Assembly: GCA_015847255.1 (NCBI GenBank) | Contig: JADLZK010007282.1 | Location: 62,001 to 126,000 of the forward strand | Reading direction: 5' to 3' | DNA: 64,000 nt | Source: Hyparrhenia diplandra | Lineage: Eukaryota; Streptophyta; Magnoliopsida; Poales; Poaceae | In this document: piece after piece, positions 31,748-44,585 of the stretch | Numbering within the stretch: position 1 is the first letter of the stretch | Layout of the letters: the number at the start of each line of letters is the position of its first letter | Notes under the pieces: generated by a model | The model's database searches: none | What the model saw: only the letters and a program-made list of their open reading frames with translations | What the model was told of the DNA's origin: nothing | Translations under genes and position numbers: made by a program

Positions 31748-34700
31748 TATTGAACTATGAAGTTGATGCCATGCTATATATTATGATACATGTTTTGGAA
31801 ACTAAAAGAACTAGACAAACCTAGGAGGAACTAGATGGTATTTTATTAATAAGAATATAGGCACCCAAGTTTGCCTTGTCAAGGACTTGAATCTGGGTGG
31901 TTTGGGTCTACATCCACACCCTGGACCAACTGAGTTAGCTTAGCTTCCTCTTTTTTATAACTCTAATATTTCTAAAAAATTTTGTCCATTGTTGCTTTGG
32001 GACAATCATCAAGGTGAGTGATGGTGACCTTAGTTACATACTGGATACCATGCCTTGTTCAAAGTTGCGATATGTTTGAACAGTGGGAATAAGTTTCTAT
32101 ATAAATGATGATGTCCTTGTTTTGTGTGCAGATAAAGCAAGGGTTCTCCAAAATATTGAATTTTCTCCATGATCAATTTTGTGGATTAACCTAAACCAAG
32201 AGGCAACAAATATTTTGTTAGTGGTAAGAATTTAACTCTTTTACAGTTCTATGAATATTTTGATTTCATATATATTTATAAATAAATTTACTTAAATGTT
32301 AAAAAAACTATGTTTTCATTGGCCAATTGAAGTTGACTAAAGTCATGTTTTACCAGTCCCAACATAACTAGTGTTTTTAACTATGATTCTTTCTCATTTT
32401 TTTGTCAGATTACTGATGCTAAATATGAAATAAATTTATCATACATTGTTTGAGACACTTCTTAAGAAGAATTTCAGTCATAGAGAAAGTTATAAGATTA
32501 TAAAGATAGGTGGGAGGTTTACAACACATCTAAGCTTCAAATCAATTTAAATATGACTCAGAAATCTTGAATAATGCAAGGCTAAAAAAGGTGTGAATTG
32601 GCAACCAGTTACTGGATATTTACTCTTATTTTTTGATTGCATAGAGAAAGTTATATGTAATTATATTGTGATCGGAGATAGTACTACACATCTAAGCTTC
32701 AAATCAACCCTAAATATGACTCCTTGATCTTATATGTTCTGCAAACCTGCTACTGAAGGTGTGAATGAGGCAACCAGTTACTGGATATTTACTCTTATTT
32801 CATCGAGATTAGAATATAATACATACATATATGCCATCCTTTTAGCAACTATATGCACAGTTTTTTTATTTGTAGTTTTACTTTTGAGAAACTGGGTTGG
32901 CTGTGTTTTCTAAGCTACACTGCTGGAAGGTGACATGGAAGCCAACCTCAACTCTTTGTCAAAGTTTATGCTTTTCCAGATGCAAAGGATGGAGTTCATT
33001 GAGGTGATTGTTTGAATTATTATTCTGGTTTCTTTTTGAAATTTATCAATCACATTTATTTCAGTTAAGATAAGAAATAATTCCCTGAAAATTACATTTG
33101 GACACTATATTTTTCCTATTTAAGATGCACAGGAACATGTTTACATTTTTTTCCCAATGGATGTATGTGAAATTAAAATTACTTATTACAGTTTCTCTTA
33201 TGAAACCTGAATAGAAGTAGAGTTATTTTTCATTTATCAGCTAAAGTGGCTATATTCTAGTGCTCAGTTATTTTTTTGGTTGATCAATCACAGAGATTAA
33301 ACTAAAAATAGTATTAGATTTTTTCTCAAACAACACTGGAGATCTATGTGTCATTTCATTAAGAAAGGACATAAAAAAGTACAAAGGGAGGGACAGCCCC
33401 TCCGAAACAACAAAAGTACAAAAAACAGGCTAAACAAAACAAAAGTACTAAAAAACAGGCTTAACAAATTCCACAGACGAAACAAAGAAGACAACCGAAA
33501 ATTGCCAGGTCACTACCAAGAAGCTAAGGTACTGGGTTAAAAACCTAAGGAGAAGATGTTGCAGTGGAAGTAGCACCCGCCAAGCACCATAGACTGCATT
33601 TCTTCTGCCACAAAATACAGGCATCCCTCAAACAAACAACATTCATGTGCTTCCAGTCTTCCACACCTCCCAAGAGACTAGGATAATGAGAGAATTGATC
33701 CTTTGCACTCTCTTTAGCAACACTCATAATCATAATAGCATTGCACCACCAGAGAGAACCTTGATGCAGAGGCCAAGTATAGATCTTTATCTTCCCAACA
33801 TTGTATTAGCTGATTTTATTTTTCAAATCAATATGAATTAGTTATTTTTGTTTTAAAGTTTGGTGTTTGGTTTGGTTGCATTGAACACCTGAATTCTAAC
33901 TAAGCTCTAACTTGATGGAGAAATGATTTTCATAAGGTATCGACATAAGTTTTAATAATGGGATTCATGAGTGCGATCCCACAGATGGTTTAGGTGAATG
34001 TAAAGTGGTCATGCAATGGAGGCATCATGTTGCCAGAATTCACAGTTTTATGCACATGGGAGTATATTATGACACAAAGAAAACATAGAATGGTTCAGGT
34101 ACCCAATGCAGTATTTGCTGTTGTCGGTAGGGGGTGCATGCCAAATTGTATGTTTTGTATTAGTGTTACAATCAGCCCAGTGGAAAAGCGTAGGTACACA
34201 AGGTGAAATTGCCTTTTGTATAGAGGGCAAGTGGATCACTTGATTCCAGGATTGTGCATGTTGAAAGTGACTCTAAACCTGATTATTACCTAGTGTGTAG
34301 TGTTTTGTTTAATACTTCATGTCTTTATTGCAGCTGGTTTTGTTTGAAAATTGTCCATACATACCATTTATGTTGCAGGATATACTGCACATTGATGGGA
34401 GCTCAATCTGGCAAGAAACATTACTGTGTTGGAACGGTGTGCTAAAAATATGCCAGGATCACCCCTATTAGCTGTATTGTTTCTCTTATCAGATTATTAG
34501 ATTAATCATTATACTTTTTTTTTTCCCTTTTTTTGAGTCTCTGATAGGAGGCTCTGGAGCTTATGGCATGCATGCAAAAGTCAGCTAATGTGGTGAAGCA
34601 GTTGAATAATACGTCTAGCCCAAGCACATTTTTTAGTAATCTTTTGGATCTATACCTGTCAAAGAAGCATGTTCCTTGTAGTTTTATTACAGTGACATTT

Positions 34701-35007
34701 GTAGATAGTAAAGCATGGTTCTCTTCCCCTTCGGCTGCCAATAGAAGAAGTCATTTCTTTCTGCAAGTTAGGAACATTTTACTTTGTGATACAAGTGTCA
34801 CATTTTCAATTTTGCCAAAATGCAGGTCTATATATTATTTCACCTTAGCAATTTCCATATAGTGAAGTCATATCATTCATCATTGATGTTTTACTAGGAT
34901 GGCAGCTTGTGTCTTCACCTTAGAGTACTCCCAGGCCTAGCTCCCACTCCCACCCCATCCCGCTCCAGCTCCCCATTGCTCCTGTTCCTCTGTGCTCCAG
35001 ACTCAGG

Positions 35008-35376
35008 GTGGTGTCGTTTGGTGGAGCTCCCACGATAGCTCCAGCTCTTAACCCAGCAGATAAAGAGGAGGAGGGCAGGCTGGATCTCGGCGAGCTTGGC
35101 TATGGTAGGCTCGGTCTTGGTGAGGATGGGGAAGTGGCGACAGCGGGCCAGCAGGAGAGTCGGGGACGCATTGCTAGAGGCATGGGGAGGCGACGAGAGG
35201 AGGGTGAGGGAGGCAGAGCAGGACCGGAGCGTGGAGAGCAGTTTTTTTCCGCTTCACACCTGCAGTGCAAAGGACCAGGAGCAGAGGGAGTGATTCTCCT
35301 GGGGAGCAGTGCATAATGGTGGTGTTTGGCAGCGCTCCACGGCTTCTCGCCAGGAGCTCCACCAAACAGGCCCCTA
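35008..35376. mobile_element. GC-rich MITE with GTTTGGTGGAGCTCC ends
   Basis: The left end contains GTTTGGTGGAGCTCC (35016-35030) and the right end its inverse (35354-35368), enclosing about 340 bp of GC-rich sequence with ORFs that look random. It resembles hAT-type grass MITEs with TGTTTGG termini. I could not define a target duplication. Confidence 0.5.
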
Positions 35377-37570
35377 ATCTGTTCTGGCTGTCATCTAGCA
35401 GACCATCAAATAAGCCATTGGCTGTGGTTCATTATGCAAGACGGATGTTTTTGAACACCTTAATGCTCACTGGATGTTGATCACCTTTACCAGTTTGACA
35501 CATTTATTATTGTAATATTTGCTAGAGTCAAGTTTCTGCACTCTTTGGATAACAAAGTTGTAGCTGTATGGTACTGTGTTTGTATCAATTAGTGCTACCT
35601 GTATGATAACAAATGAAATCATCATATTGCCTCCATCGCATTAAATATATATAAGCCATACAATTTTTTTTTTTAAAAAAATCTTGCTGGCTTCAGTTCA
35701 TAATTTGATGTGCTAAGCTATAATGAATTCATCAACCCTTTTCTTGTAAATCCCTACTTTTAAAATTTAAAGGTTTAAGTTATTGAAAGATTGCTGCTAA
35801 ACAAGGCAATAATCTCTCATGTAACATTATCTTTTTTAATCCCATGTAACAATATTCTTGAGATATAGTACAAAACAAAGATGCTGCCGAATGTGTTCTG
35901 AAATTTAAACAAAATTCCCCCTTTTCACAGTTTAGAATAGAACAAAGTATGCAAGGACATTTCTGTGTTCATACTGTTAAAGCGTCATCAAATTGCAGGT
36001 AACTTGCTGCAATATATAGTTCAGCTGACGAATCCATCACACTCTATGTTTATAGAGGCCACGATTGGTTGGTAAGTGTTATTTTGTTACATGGTGTACT
36101 ATTTATACACAATAGGTTTACAGCAGAAGTATTGTCTAGTACATTCACAATTGGAAACATGCTTTAGCTTTAAGTCCTAACAAATGCCTGGATGCTTGTC
36201 AATTTATATGGAGCCAATTTTCCTTCTTTTTGTAAATTTTGAAGGAGAGAACCAATTTTCTTCTAGGTAATACATAAATTATTGGCTTAGTTGCATTTCA
36301 TTTTGTAAAGCATATGCAAAAACTTCAACTTATAATATAGATGTATCTGAAATTGCATTGCAACTAGACATGGCTGATAGTTTTTGTTATTAGATGGCTG
36401 TGGCATTTCCTTATTACAAGTTCAAATTATGCTACAATTAGTTTCAACATATCTTGATTTATATTCTCTGTTTTATGTATTTATCAACTTGTTCATTGTA
36501 ACTTTCTGTTTTAGGTTTGATGCAGGAGGTCATGAATTGCTTGGCATGCGTTTTTTCAACCTTCTGGAATTATGGTAACTTTTCCATCTTTACCTTTTAT
36601 CTTGAATTATGGTAACATATTTGCATTTTATCATTTTATATGGGATGACATAAATTTTGTGCTTGTGCCCATGGTAGGGAATTGGGTGAAATATGTCTAT
36701 CTAAACATGTCGTGACAAATCCTATGATTGCTTGCTTAATGCATTATGGGGGTGCTTTTCTGGAAATAACCTAATGTTAATAATTTTAAGTTTTTTCTTC
36801 TCATTGCCCTATGTTTTTCATATTTGTTTAATTCTTTGTGTAGCTCAGGAGAACTGACATGCAAGTGTGCTTGTTTTTTCAGTTTAGGACAGGTTGGGTT
36901 AGCATGCTTGGACTCCTTGGTACACATACTCATAAAGCATAGCATAGAGAATACTGTGACAAATTTACATACTGTGGTATGCTATATTACTCAAGGCACA
37001 GGTTGCAGATAATGAAGCTTATTTGAACTGATCTCAACAATATGTGGAGTTTTTCTGCTGTATAGTATGGCATTAGTCCATGCAATCTGATCTGAAGTGC
37101 AATTGTGTATACTGCTACATTTTGGGCATTAAAAGGATACCTAATATCGTGGACGTTGTCATAACCAGAAATAAGAAGATTAAGGCCAGGGCATGGCTAC
37201 AAATGCTGCTGATTCCATGGCCGGATATAAGTTTAAGTTAATTGAGTTGTTAGCTGGTTATTTGGTTGTGATAGGATAGCCAAGTTTGTTAGGGCAGCTC
37301 TATATGCGGAGACCAGGCACATTCATTTGAGATCAAACAAAGGATAATCCTGTTAATATATACTCACCTGCGTCTCTGAGAAAAAAAATCCTTAAACCAC
37401 AATTTGCAGCTCACAGCTGAGAGCGCGTAGTAGACTCCGTCTCTGTGCTACCTTACTATCTACGAGCCATAACAACTATACATGTGATCTCTAGTAACTT
37501 AAAGTCATGGGGAAGATTTTATATGTTGTGCATAGATGTACAAGCCATAACAACTATACATGTTGTGCAT

Positions 37571-40500
37571 TGTCACACCCCCAAAATTTCCATTTTGGGT
37601 TGTGAATAGAAAACACTAAATAAAATAAAATATTTTAATGTTTATATAAAATTTCCCAAGTTTAGTTTAATTTAGTGCAAATTTAGTTATAGAAAAAATG
37701 TTTTAAACTCTTTCGAAATTAATTTGATGGGTTGTTGCTTGATGTAATGTTTGTTTGCCGCTTGAGTTTTGTGGTTTAAGTGTGCTATGTTTTAAGACGT
37801 AGTTAGGGTGACGATCTCCTCTGCCTACTCTCGTTATCTTTTCCTCTACCAAATTTCTTGTTTTTCTAGTTCAATTCTTGTCGTAAGTTTCATCCAAACT
37901 TTTGTCTCTTGCCCCAGATCACCTCTATATGATCAAGCTTCATCAATCCATCCCTTCAAACCATTCGAAAACGTTTTTGTTTTTTCGAGACTTTCTCTCG
38001 CACTTTCTGTTAATTTTTCTTTTTCTAAATCCTCTCGAATACCTTTCCATGAGCTCTAAATGCTTTATTTGGGTTCATCATGATCCAAAGTATCTTTGAG
38101 AATTTTCCCTAAATTTTCAGAGCCTCTGGGATATTTTTCGTGGCTTAAAAATGAATTCTGGACTTTTCTAGAATTAATTTAATCCCGAAATAATAAAATA
38201 CCTTATTTTTCCATCTACTCCAAACCCTACATATAAATACATGCCGGTATTCACCTTGATGCGCTGATTTCAGATCTGAAAACGGAATCCCGAAACGTCG
38301 CTCCTACCGCTCTGTATCCCTCGCCGAAGTTCGGAAAACATTGGGTTCCGGCGAACTTCCGGCGAGCGTTTCCGGCCATCTTGATCTTCCCCGGCGACAA
38401 CCATCTTCACCAAGAGGTAGCTCTCGTCGTCCTCTTCGGCGTGGTATATTCTTTTGTCCCGATCCGTTGCCGTTTGACCCTAACCCGTTCGTTCTTTGTT
38501 TCCGATTGAATTTTCCGGCGAACTATTCCATGGATGGCTTTGCTGTTCATCTTCTCCGGCCGTCTCACGTCCTCGGCTCAACTCGGCAGCCATCTATGGC
38601 CGAGCGCCCGCGACCCGTGGCCCCACGCCGTCGCCCGGCGTCCTCGCCCCGCGCCTCCAGCGCCCCTGCGCGGACGTGCCCGCGAGTAGGAGCAGCTGCT
38701 CGGATATGGCCGTATCCGCCCTGTGCGGTCGTGTGTTTCAGCCGGCCCCGGAGGGTGAGCCCGGCATGACGCCGCGCCGCCGATTCTGTTCCCGTCCAGC
38801 CAGGTCGCGGCCCTCCTTCCGTTGAACGCGAGCAGCAGCAACGTTCATGGCCACGTCCAGTTCGTGAGGAAGAACACGAACAGCATCAGCCCAAGGTACA
38901 TGATGCTCGTAATTACAAGTTTGCCATCCAGTTCATAATTTCCGTCATTTCTTCATTTTAAGTCCAAATCAATCCATTCCGGTTGCGTTAGTTTCGTAGC
39001 GTCGTGCTCTTCGCAGTAGTGCTGAAGTTCTTCATGTCACACACATATGATTTTGTTTAAGTCAAATAATTATTTGTTTAATGTTTTATGTAATTTGTTT
39101 TCTAATTAAAAGTAATATAGGTTTTATACTCGGTGATTTTGGAATAAAATGTCAATGTGATTAATTGCTAATATAAATGTGTTTACAAATAATAATTTGT
39201 TTAGTTCAAACACGTTGCATATGCCACACATCGATTAGTCACATTCACATATATATTAATATTTTGCAAAGATAAAAGTTTAACTTGATTAATTTATATG
39301 GCATGTTTATAATTAAAATGTGACTAGATCCAACTCGATTTTTGAATTCAAATTTGATGTGACTAATCCAAATTAATGTCATTCACATGATTTTCATATA
39401 TTAAAAGAAGTCAAGCATGTAGGTTTTCCAATCTTTTATATTTATAATATAAACCCACGATAGTCGCGTTTCTTTTTAATAATAACTTCGTTATCGGCGT
39501 TTCTTATGCGTTCTCTCTATCGTAGCAACGAGTTACCTTTTAGCATGCTGTTTTAAAGCTTTTTTGCGATGATTGGTGTATTGCTCTTAGTTTATTCTTT
39601 TTGCCCGCTTGTATGTGTGGTGCTTGCTACGAGTAGAACGAGGACCACTTGTGAGCGTTTGAAGATCGGAACATGATGGCCGGAAGCAACGTATGAGAAA
39701 GCCGGAGCAACTATAAAAGGCAAGTATAGTTTTGGAATATGCTAACTTTAAACCATGATCATATGACTTGATTAATGTTTATGCAATCGAATGATAAATG
39801 TGAATTGTTTAGCAACATGTGGACTTGTGCGTACTAGAGTCTCCGGGAAAACAATTACAACCGTGAGGGCTAATGGGCTCGGGTTTTAGTTGAGTATGAG
39901 GACCTTGTTTAACTTGTTAGTGGTTACCGAAAGGCGTTAGGGTAAAAACGATCGTGGATCCCCCGTGGAGGGTTGCATCACACGGAATTTGCGCGCGCCG
40001 TGGACCGCCGCGATTGTGTCGCACGGATCGACGGAAGATACCTAGCGGCCCTAGCATGTTAGATGAACCTTTGAAAGACTTCATAGTGAACCCCGCAGGA
40101 CTTACCTCGGTAGTGGGTCTAGAGGTCGACGGGCCTCGGGCGTAGGGCAATTCACGGCTCACGGTGAAAGTGTACACCTCTGCAGAGTAAAATCGGGTAT
40201 ATCAGCCGTGCTCACGGTCATGAGCTGACCTTGGAACCTTTGCATTAAAGATGATGACCTATGTTTGTTTAACATCTTATAATTTATCGTTTATGCTTTA
40301 CATTATTATGTTGTAGTGATCATGGGTTTTGGGTAGATATTGCCTTGCTATATTTCTTTGAGTTCGACATGGACTCACTCTTGCTTTTCCCCCCACCCTC
40401 ATCACGTTAGTAAAAGATGCACGTAAGATGGATGAAGTCACCAAAGATACTAATCGGAGTGCTTGGCATACTGGAGCCCCTGGTCCAACGGTCCACGATA

Positions 40501-40683
40501 AGAATGGAGCCCGAAGTTTAGGGCAACCGTTCAGCGTTACTCGATAAGTTGTAAGTGTTTGTTTAGTTATATTTTATGTTTTAAAGCATTGTTTTCGATA
40601 TTTATCTATTCTGGGCTATATGTGTGGACTTTCTGGGCACACATATGGCGAGTCTGGTCTTTCTTGAAAAACCAGGCGTGACA
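37571..40683 (+). mobile_element. Solo LTR (3.1 kb) inserted at a strumpellin splice acceptor
   Basis: Starts TGTCACACCC and ends CAGGCGTGACA, with a perfect TGCAT duplication (37566-37570 and 40684-40688). It is the same family as the solo LTR at 9505-12732. The GC-rich segment about 38280-38850 holds only spurious ORFs. The right target duplication is followed at once by AG (40689-40690) and the exon that starts at 40691, so the LTR separates the acceptor AG from its original upstream intron sequence. Confidence 0.9.
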
Positions 40684-42720
40684 TGCATAGGTGAAGATTT
40701 TATATTCGTCATGGGGACCACTGGTTGAGGAATTGGCAACAATTGGACAACTGCAGTTGCTTCGGACTCTTATATCCTTCAAACTGAGATCGGCATGCAA
40801 GGTAAGGAAATTGTAAACTATCCTTTTATTTTCCATGATGTAAAACGTCTTCCAAGGGCCTTCTTTATGGCATATTCTTGTTCCCTAAACATTTTCTGTG
40901 CTGGAGGTGGCAAATAAAGTTGTTACTTATTACGTTACTGGAGTAACCCTCCGGGTGTGAACCAGAAGAGCATTAAAGTGGCTAAGTTTCTGAATTTCAA
41001 AATTGAAAATTTTCCTTGTAAACAGAATCAGATTGGTAAGGTTAATCAAAAGCATGTGTTGGTTTAAATCAAAATAATCTTATCTTTTGGCATCCTTCTC
41101 TGGCACCACTAAATTGAACCATGATTTGAATCAAGATTCATGCTCATATGTGCTTTTTAATAATGCATTTTTGTCAGAAGCTGACATTTGTGGATTTATC
41201 AAGCTCTCCATTTTTTCCTTCTGTTCTGCATTGCATATATAGTCTCTTGTTGTTTTCTTCTAAACCTTGTCTGTTGATGTCTCCGGCAGATCAAAGCAAA
41301 CACTATAACCTAAGTTGTTGAGGTTTTGGTGTCTTCACTTTCTGTGCAAGAAGGAAAGTCTGAGGTCAGTTTCAATAGTGCCAACAATTTAACTTTGTTG
41401 CAGACCTGGTTGGTACTCATAGGTTGTGATTCGATAGTATGATCATTCATATAGACAGGAGAAGAGGATCAAACCATGAGATTCTTACTTCACGGTTTAA
41501 AGGAGCAGCAAAACTTTTTGTGGTTTATTTTCACCTCTTCAAATTATCTATATCTCGGAAGAGCCTCCAATGTTCTTGACTAGATTGCTGTCCCTCTTTT
41601 CAATATCACAGGTTTGTTCGCCTATAAATCCCAGAGGTCCCGGACCGAGCCCCTCTTTCCATCTGCACGCCGCCCTAGTTTGGCGCCGCCTCAATCTCGA
41701 TCTCACCGAGCTTGGATCGATCCACAGTACCACCGAAACCTTAACCGCGACTGCCGCACTTGATTCACTTGATTCCTCCGATTCATCGCGGTTGTTGCTG
41801 TTACTGTTAGGCTCTATTTTTTTTTAAAGGAAAAAGTATTGATCTTAGCGTTATGAAAAATTAAGGCATATTGTGAATTAAGATCATATGTTGAATAAGT
41901 GCATGAAATTATATGTACATTTGGCTGAGTGCAGTTGTCAAGGTATGTGCTTGATGTTCATTTAGGGAATTTGATAAGTCCACTAAAGAGGTCCACCGCC
42001 GATTTCTCTGCCGTGGTACTGAACTCAGGTCCATTGTATCTGAACAGTGCAGTGTTATGTCACTGAGTAATCACATTTTTCCTCTGCTAGATCATAGGGC
42101 TTGGGACACTCTTGCGGCAGTTTGATTCTTTCTATATGACCCAGTATATTCAGGTAATCCTGTTCTTGTATCATGTGATCCCCTTTCTTAGACAGAAACT
42201 CACGACAGAAATTTGATCTGTTTGGGTGTCAGTTCATGGTTCAGTACATTCGGACGACAGAAGCAGCATTCAATGACACAAGTGGTACACACAAGGGAGC
42301 TACTCATTGTTGTACGTGCTCAGATATCTCTGTACTTACGAAATCATTTAGTGAGGTTTTATTGTATCAACCCCAATGTCTTTTAAGAACACAACTTGCA
42401 CAACGTTTATCAAGTACTATGCTAAATATATGATGCTGTCATTTAGTGATTCTAGATGCTAATATTCAACTGATGCATACATTTAACTGATAGTGTTTTG
42501 TTGAGTCAAGAAATGCATCCTTATCAGTTATCACATTGTGCTCTGTTACCTCTTCTTTCTAAGTATTTGTCGACTTTGTTATTTATCTTGCATGTTAAAC
42601 TTTTTGCAGGCGCCAAAGGCAGTGTTTTGGTTGATGTCCTTATGCAAGTACATGGAGATCTCGAGGGATGTAGCGGAGTCGTGCTTGCCCGCTTCTGTTC
42701 TTGCTATCCTCCAGTCATGA

Positions 42721-43508
42721 GTTGTTGTACACTAGAACATAGTTCGGCAGGACCGAAGGTTCGAATTGTTAGCTCTCATTTTTTTAAAGTGTATTTTCTT
42801 TCAATTTCATGTAATCATGTCTGGACGCAGACAATGTTCTTCGCTGGAAAGGAGAGTCGCACCTCACTTGACTGCAAAGAATGCTGATTGCACATGTGAA
42901 ATTATGCCTTCACTCACGGGGTGTGCTACGTACGGGTTCTATGGATGGAACGGTCGCACTTCAATTGTTTTGTCTTCATTTTTTTTTTTTTTTCCCATGG
43001 AGACCAGATAAAAATGATATAAAAAGTGAATACGGCACAGGTATTACGGTAGGTCGACATCGATCGGACCCAACTTCATACACACATTCGTAGCTGATGA
43101 CATTGTAATAAAAAAGGTTATACATAGAACATCACATAGTATATAGCAACAATAAGCCAACTTCATACACACATTCGTAGCATAGAAGTCGTCCAAGATT
43201 TGTGCACCGCCGAGAAACTCAACCAAACTGGACAGCTTTTCACCATATTTCACCTTGCCAATGCCATGACACAAAACCAGGCCAAAACGGGCGTCCCTGT
43301 TTTTGAATGGTCAAAACGGCTTTCTCGTCTCCCTATCTCTACGGGCAGCCAGACAAATCTTGGGGTCTCCCAGATTATTTAACGCCACCGTAGGCCCTGT
43401 TGCGAAACCAGGCTAGTTTCACTACCCTCCCTTCCTCACCAAATAAGGTCCCGTCCTTTTTCCGATATCCATTCACAGGGGAGGGGAAAACACATTCATC
43501 CGGCAGCC
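42721..43508. other. Intergenic region with a 24-bp direct repeat
   Basis: 3' flank of the strumpellin-like gene and 5' flank of the Ole e 1-like gene. A perfect 24-bp repeat beginning CAACTTCATACACACATTCG occurs at 43071-43094 and 43158-43181. A T-rich run lies at about 42979-42993. GATTATTTAAC at 43373 could serve as a weak TATA element for the downstream gene. Confidence 0.5.
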
Positions 43509-44018
43509 ATGGCCTCGACTCCGGCGACGACCGCCGCCGCCATCATCCTCTTCCTATGCGTCCTCTCCTGTGCCACGGCGGCTGACACCACCAACAACCC
43601 CGACCTCCCCGACTACGTCATCCAGGGCCGCGTCTACTGCGACACCTGCCGCGCCGGGTTCGTGACCAACGTCACCGAGTACATCGCGGGCGCCAAGGTG
43701 AGGCTGGAGTGCAAGCACTTCGGCACCGGCGTGATTGAGCGTGCCATCGACGGGGTGACCGACGCCACCGGCACGTACAAGATCGAGCTCAAGGACAGCC
43801 ACGAGGACGACATCTGCCAGGTGGTCCTGGTGCAGAGCCCGCGCAAGGACTGCGACAAGGTGCAGGCGCTCAGGGACCGCGCCGGCGTCCTGCTCACCAG
43901 GAACGTCGGCATCAACAACGCCCTGCGCCCTGCAAACCCGCTCGGATATCTCAAGGACGTCCCGCTGCCCGTCTGCGCCTCGCTGCTCAAGCAGTTGGAC
44001 TCCGACGACGATCAGTAA
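43509..44018 (+). CDS. Ole e 1-like (POE1 family) secreted protein
   Basis: A 169-residue single-exon ORF starting at ATG 43509 in a good plant context (GCAGCCATGGC). Residues 1-24 form a signal peptide (TAAAIILFLCVLSCATA). The mature protein has six cysteines, including the family hallmark GRVYCDTCRAGF, and the later ICQVVLVQSPRKDC and NPLGYLKDVPLPVC segments, matching the pollen Ole e 1/Phl p 11 family. Members are extracellular and associated with pollen or cell-wall development. The exact role is not established. The length is usual for the family (about 140-170). It is intact, unlike its neighbours, and codon use is strongly GC3-biased as in many grass genes. Confidence 0.93.
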   Translation: MASTPATTAAAIILFLCVLSCATAADTTNNPDLPDYVIQGRVYCDTCRAGFVTNVTEYIAGAKVRLECKHFGTGVIERAIDGVTDATGTYKIELKDSHEDDICQVVLVQSPRKDCDKVQALRDRAGVLLTRNVGINNALRPANPLGYLKDVPLPVCASLLKQLDSDDDQ

Positions 44019-44585
44019 GACCATGTACGTCGACGACGACGACCACGTTCGTCGTGGGCAGGCTGCGCAAAACTACAGATCCTCTTCTTCACCTGCTGGC
44101 CTACAAATATAATGGTACAGAGTGAACGCATGGCATGGATAGCAGTATCTGAGAAAACAAGAGAAAAAGGAAAAGAAAAATGTAACTGTGCTGTATCTGA
44201 TGAGAAAAGGAAAAAAAAGGAAAACAAAAATGTAACTTACAGTCCTTTGGCTGTTCTGACTGCTGGATTCTTGCTATCGTGACCCATTCTTCGTTTTAAC
44301 ATACAAGTTGCAGTGCAAGAAGGCTGAAACAGGCAGCAATACCAGCTCTGGCAAAAAACTTGCCGACAAAAAATAACCAAGCTAATTACCTGCGGTTCTG
44401 ACAGCAAAATAAATACCATTTCATTTCTATCAGAGATTAATAAGTTACAGCATATTCATAAGGACTAGGCAAGGCCAAGGTGTGTATTTGCACCTAAAGC
44501 ACACATCATTTTGATCACATCGCATTTCATGGAGTATGCACTAGTCCTAGGGGGTTCCCATGGCCAAGAAGAAGATAGCTCTTCT
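44019..44585. other. Convergent intergenic spacer
   Basis: Lies between the 3' ends of the Ole e 1-like gene (+) and the GT47 gene (-). It has A-rich runs (44155-44230) and no ORF of note. It probably holds both polyadenylation regions. Confidence 0.5.

Larger units (their letters stand above)
28550..42720 (+). pseudogene. WASHC5: Strumpellin-like WASH complex subunit 5, probable pseudogene
   Basis: Homologue of strumpellin, a scaffold of the WASH complex that activates Arp2/3 on endosomes. Exon blocks seen: 28550-28727, 28906-29080, 29246-29904, 30131-30268, 30359-30496, 30559-30688, 30863-30925, 31051-31143, 32914-33003, 34379-34436, 34548-34635, 35999-36071, 36515-36574, 36883-36976, 40691-40801, 41290-41364, 41459-41611, 41935-42015, 42091-42153, 42233-42311, 42610-42720. 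Landmarks are AMREIVDRFFKDNW, IGQLQLLRTLISFKL, RYVLDVHLGNL and the C-terminal FWLMSLCKYMEISRD. Most junction phases agree. The lesions are a phase clash between exons 1 and 2, a frameshift near 29665, no AG acceptor before 31051, TAA at 41311-41313, a frameshift near 41503, and about 200 residues of the middle not found between 31143 and 32914. Confidence 0.8.

Noticed and set aside
32131..32220. Possible strumpellin exon (KARVLQNIEFSP segment)
   Set aside because: Similarity is weak, an in-frame stop follows at once, and neither border could be confirmed.
38341..38841. ORFs of 90-140 codons in the second solo LTR
   Set aside because: They correspond to the GC-rich segment of an LTR and have compositional bias only.
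43554..44024. Antisense ORF opposite the Ole e 1-like gene
   Set aside because: It is a shadow of strong GC3 bias in the real gene on the other strand.
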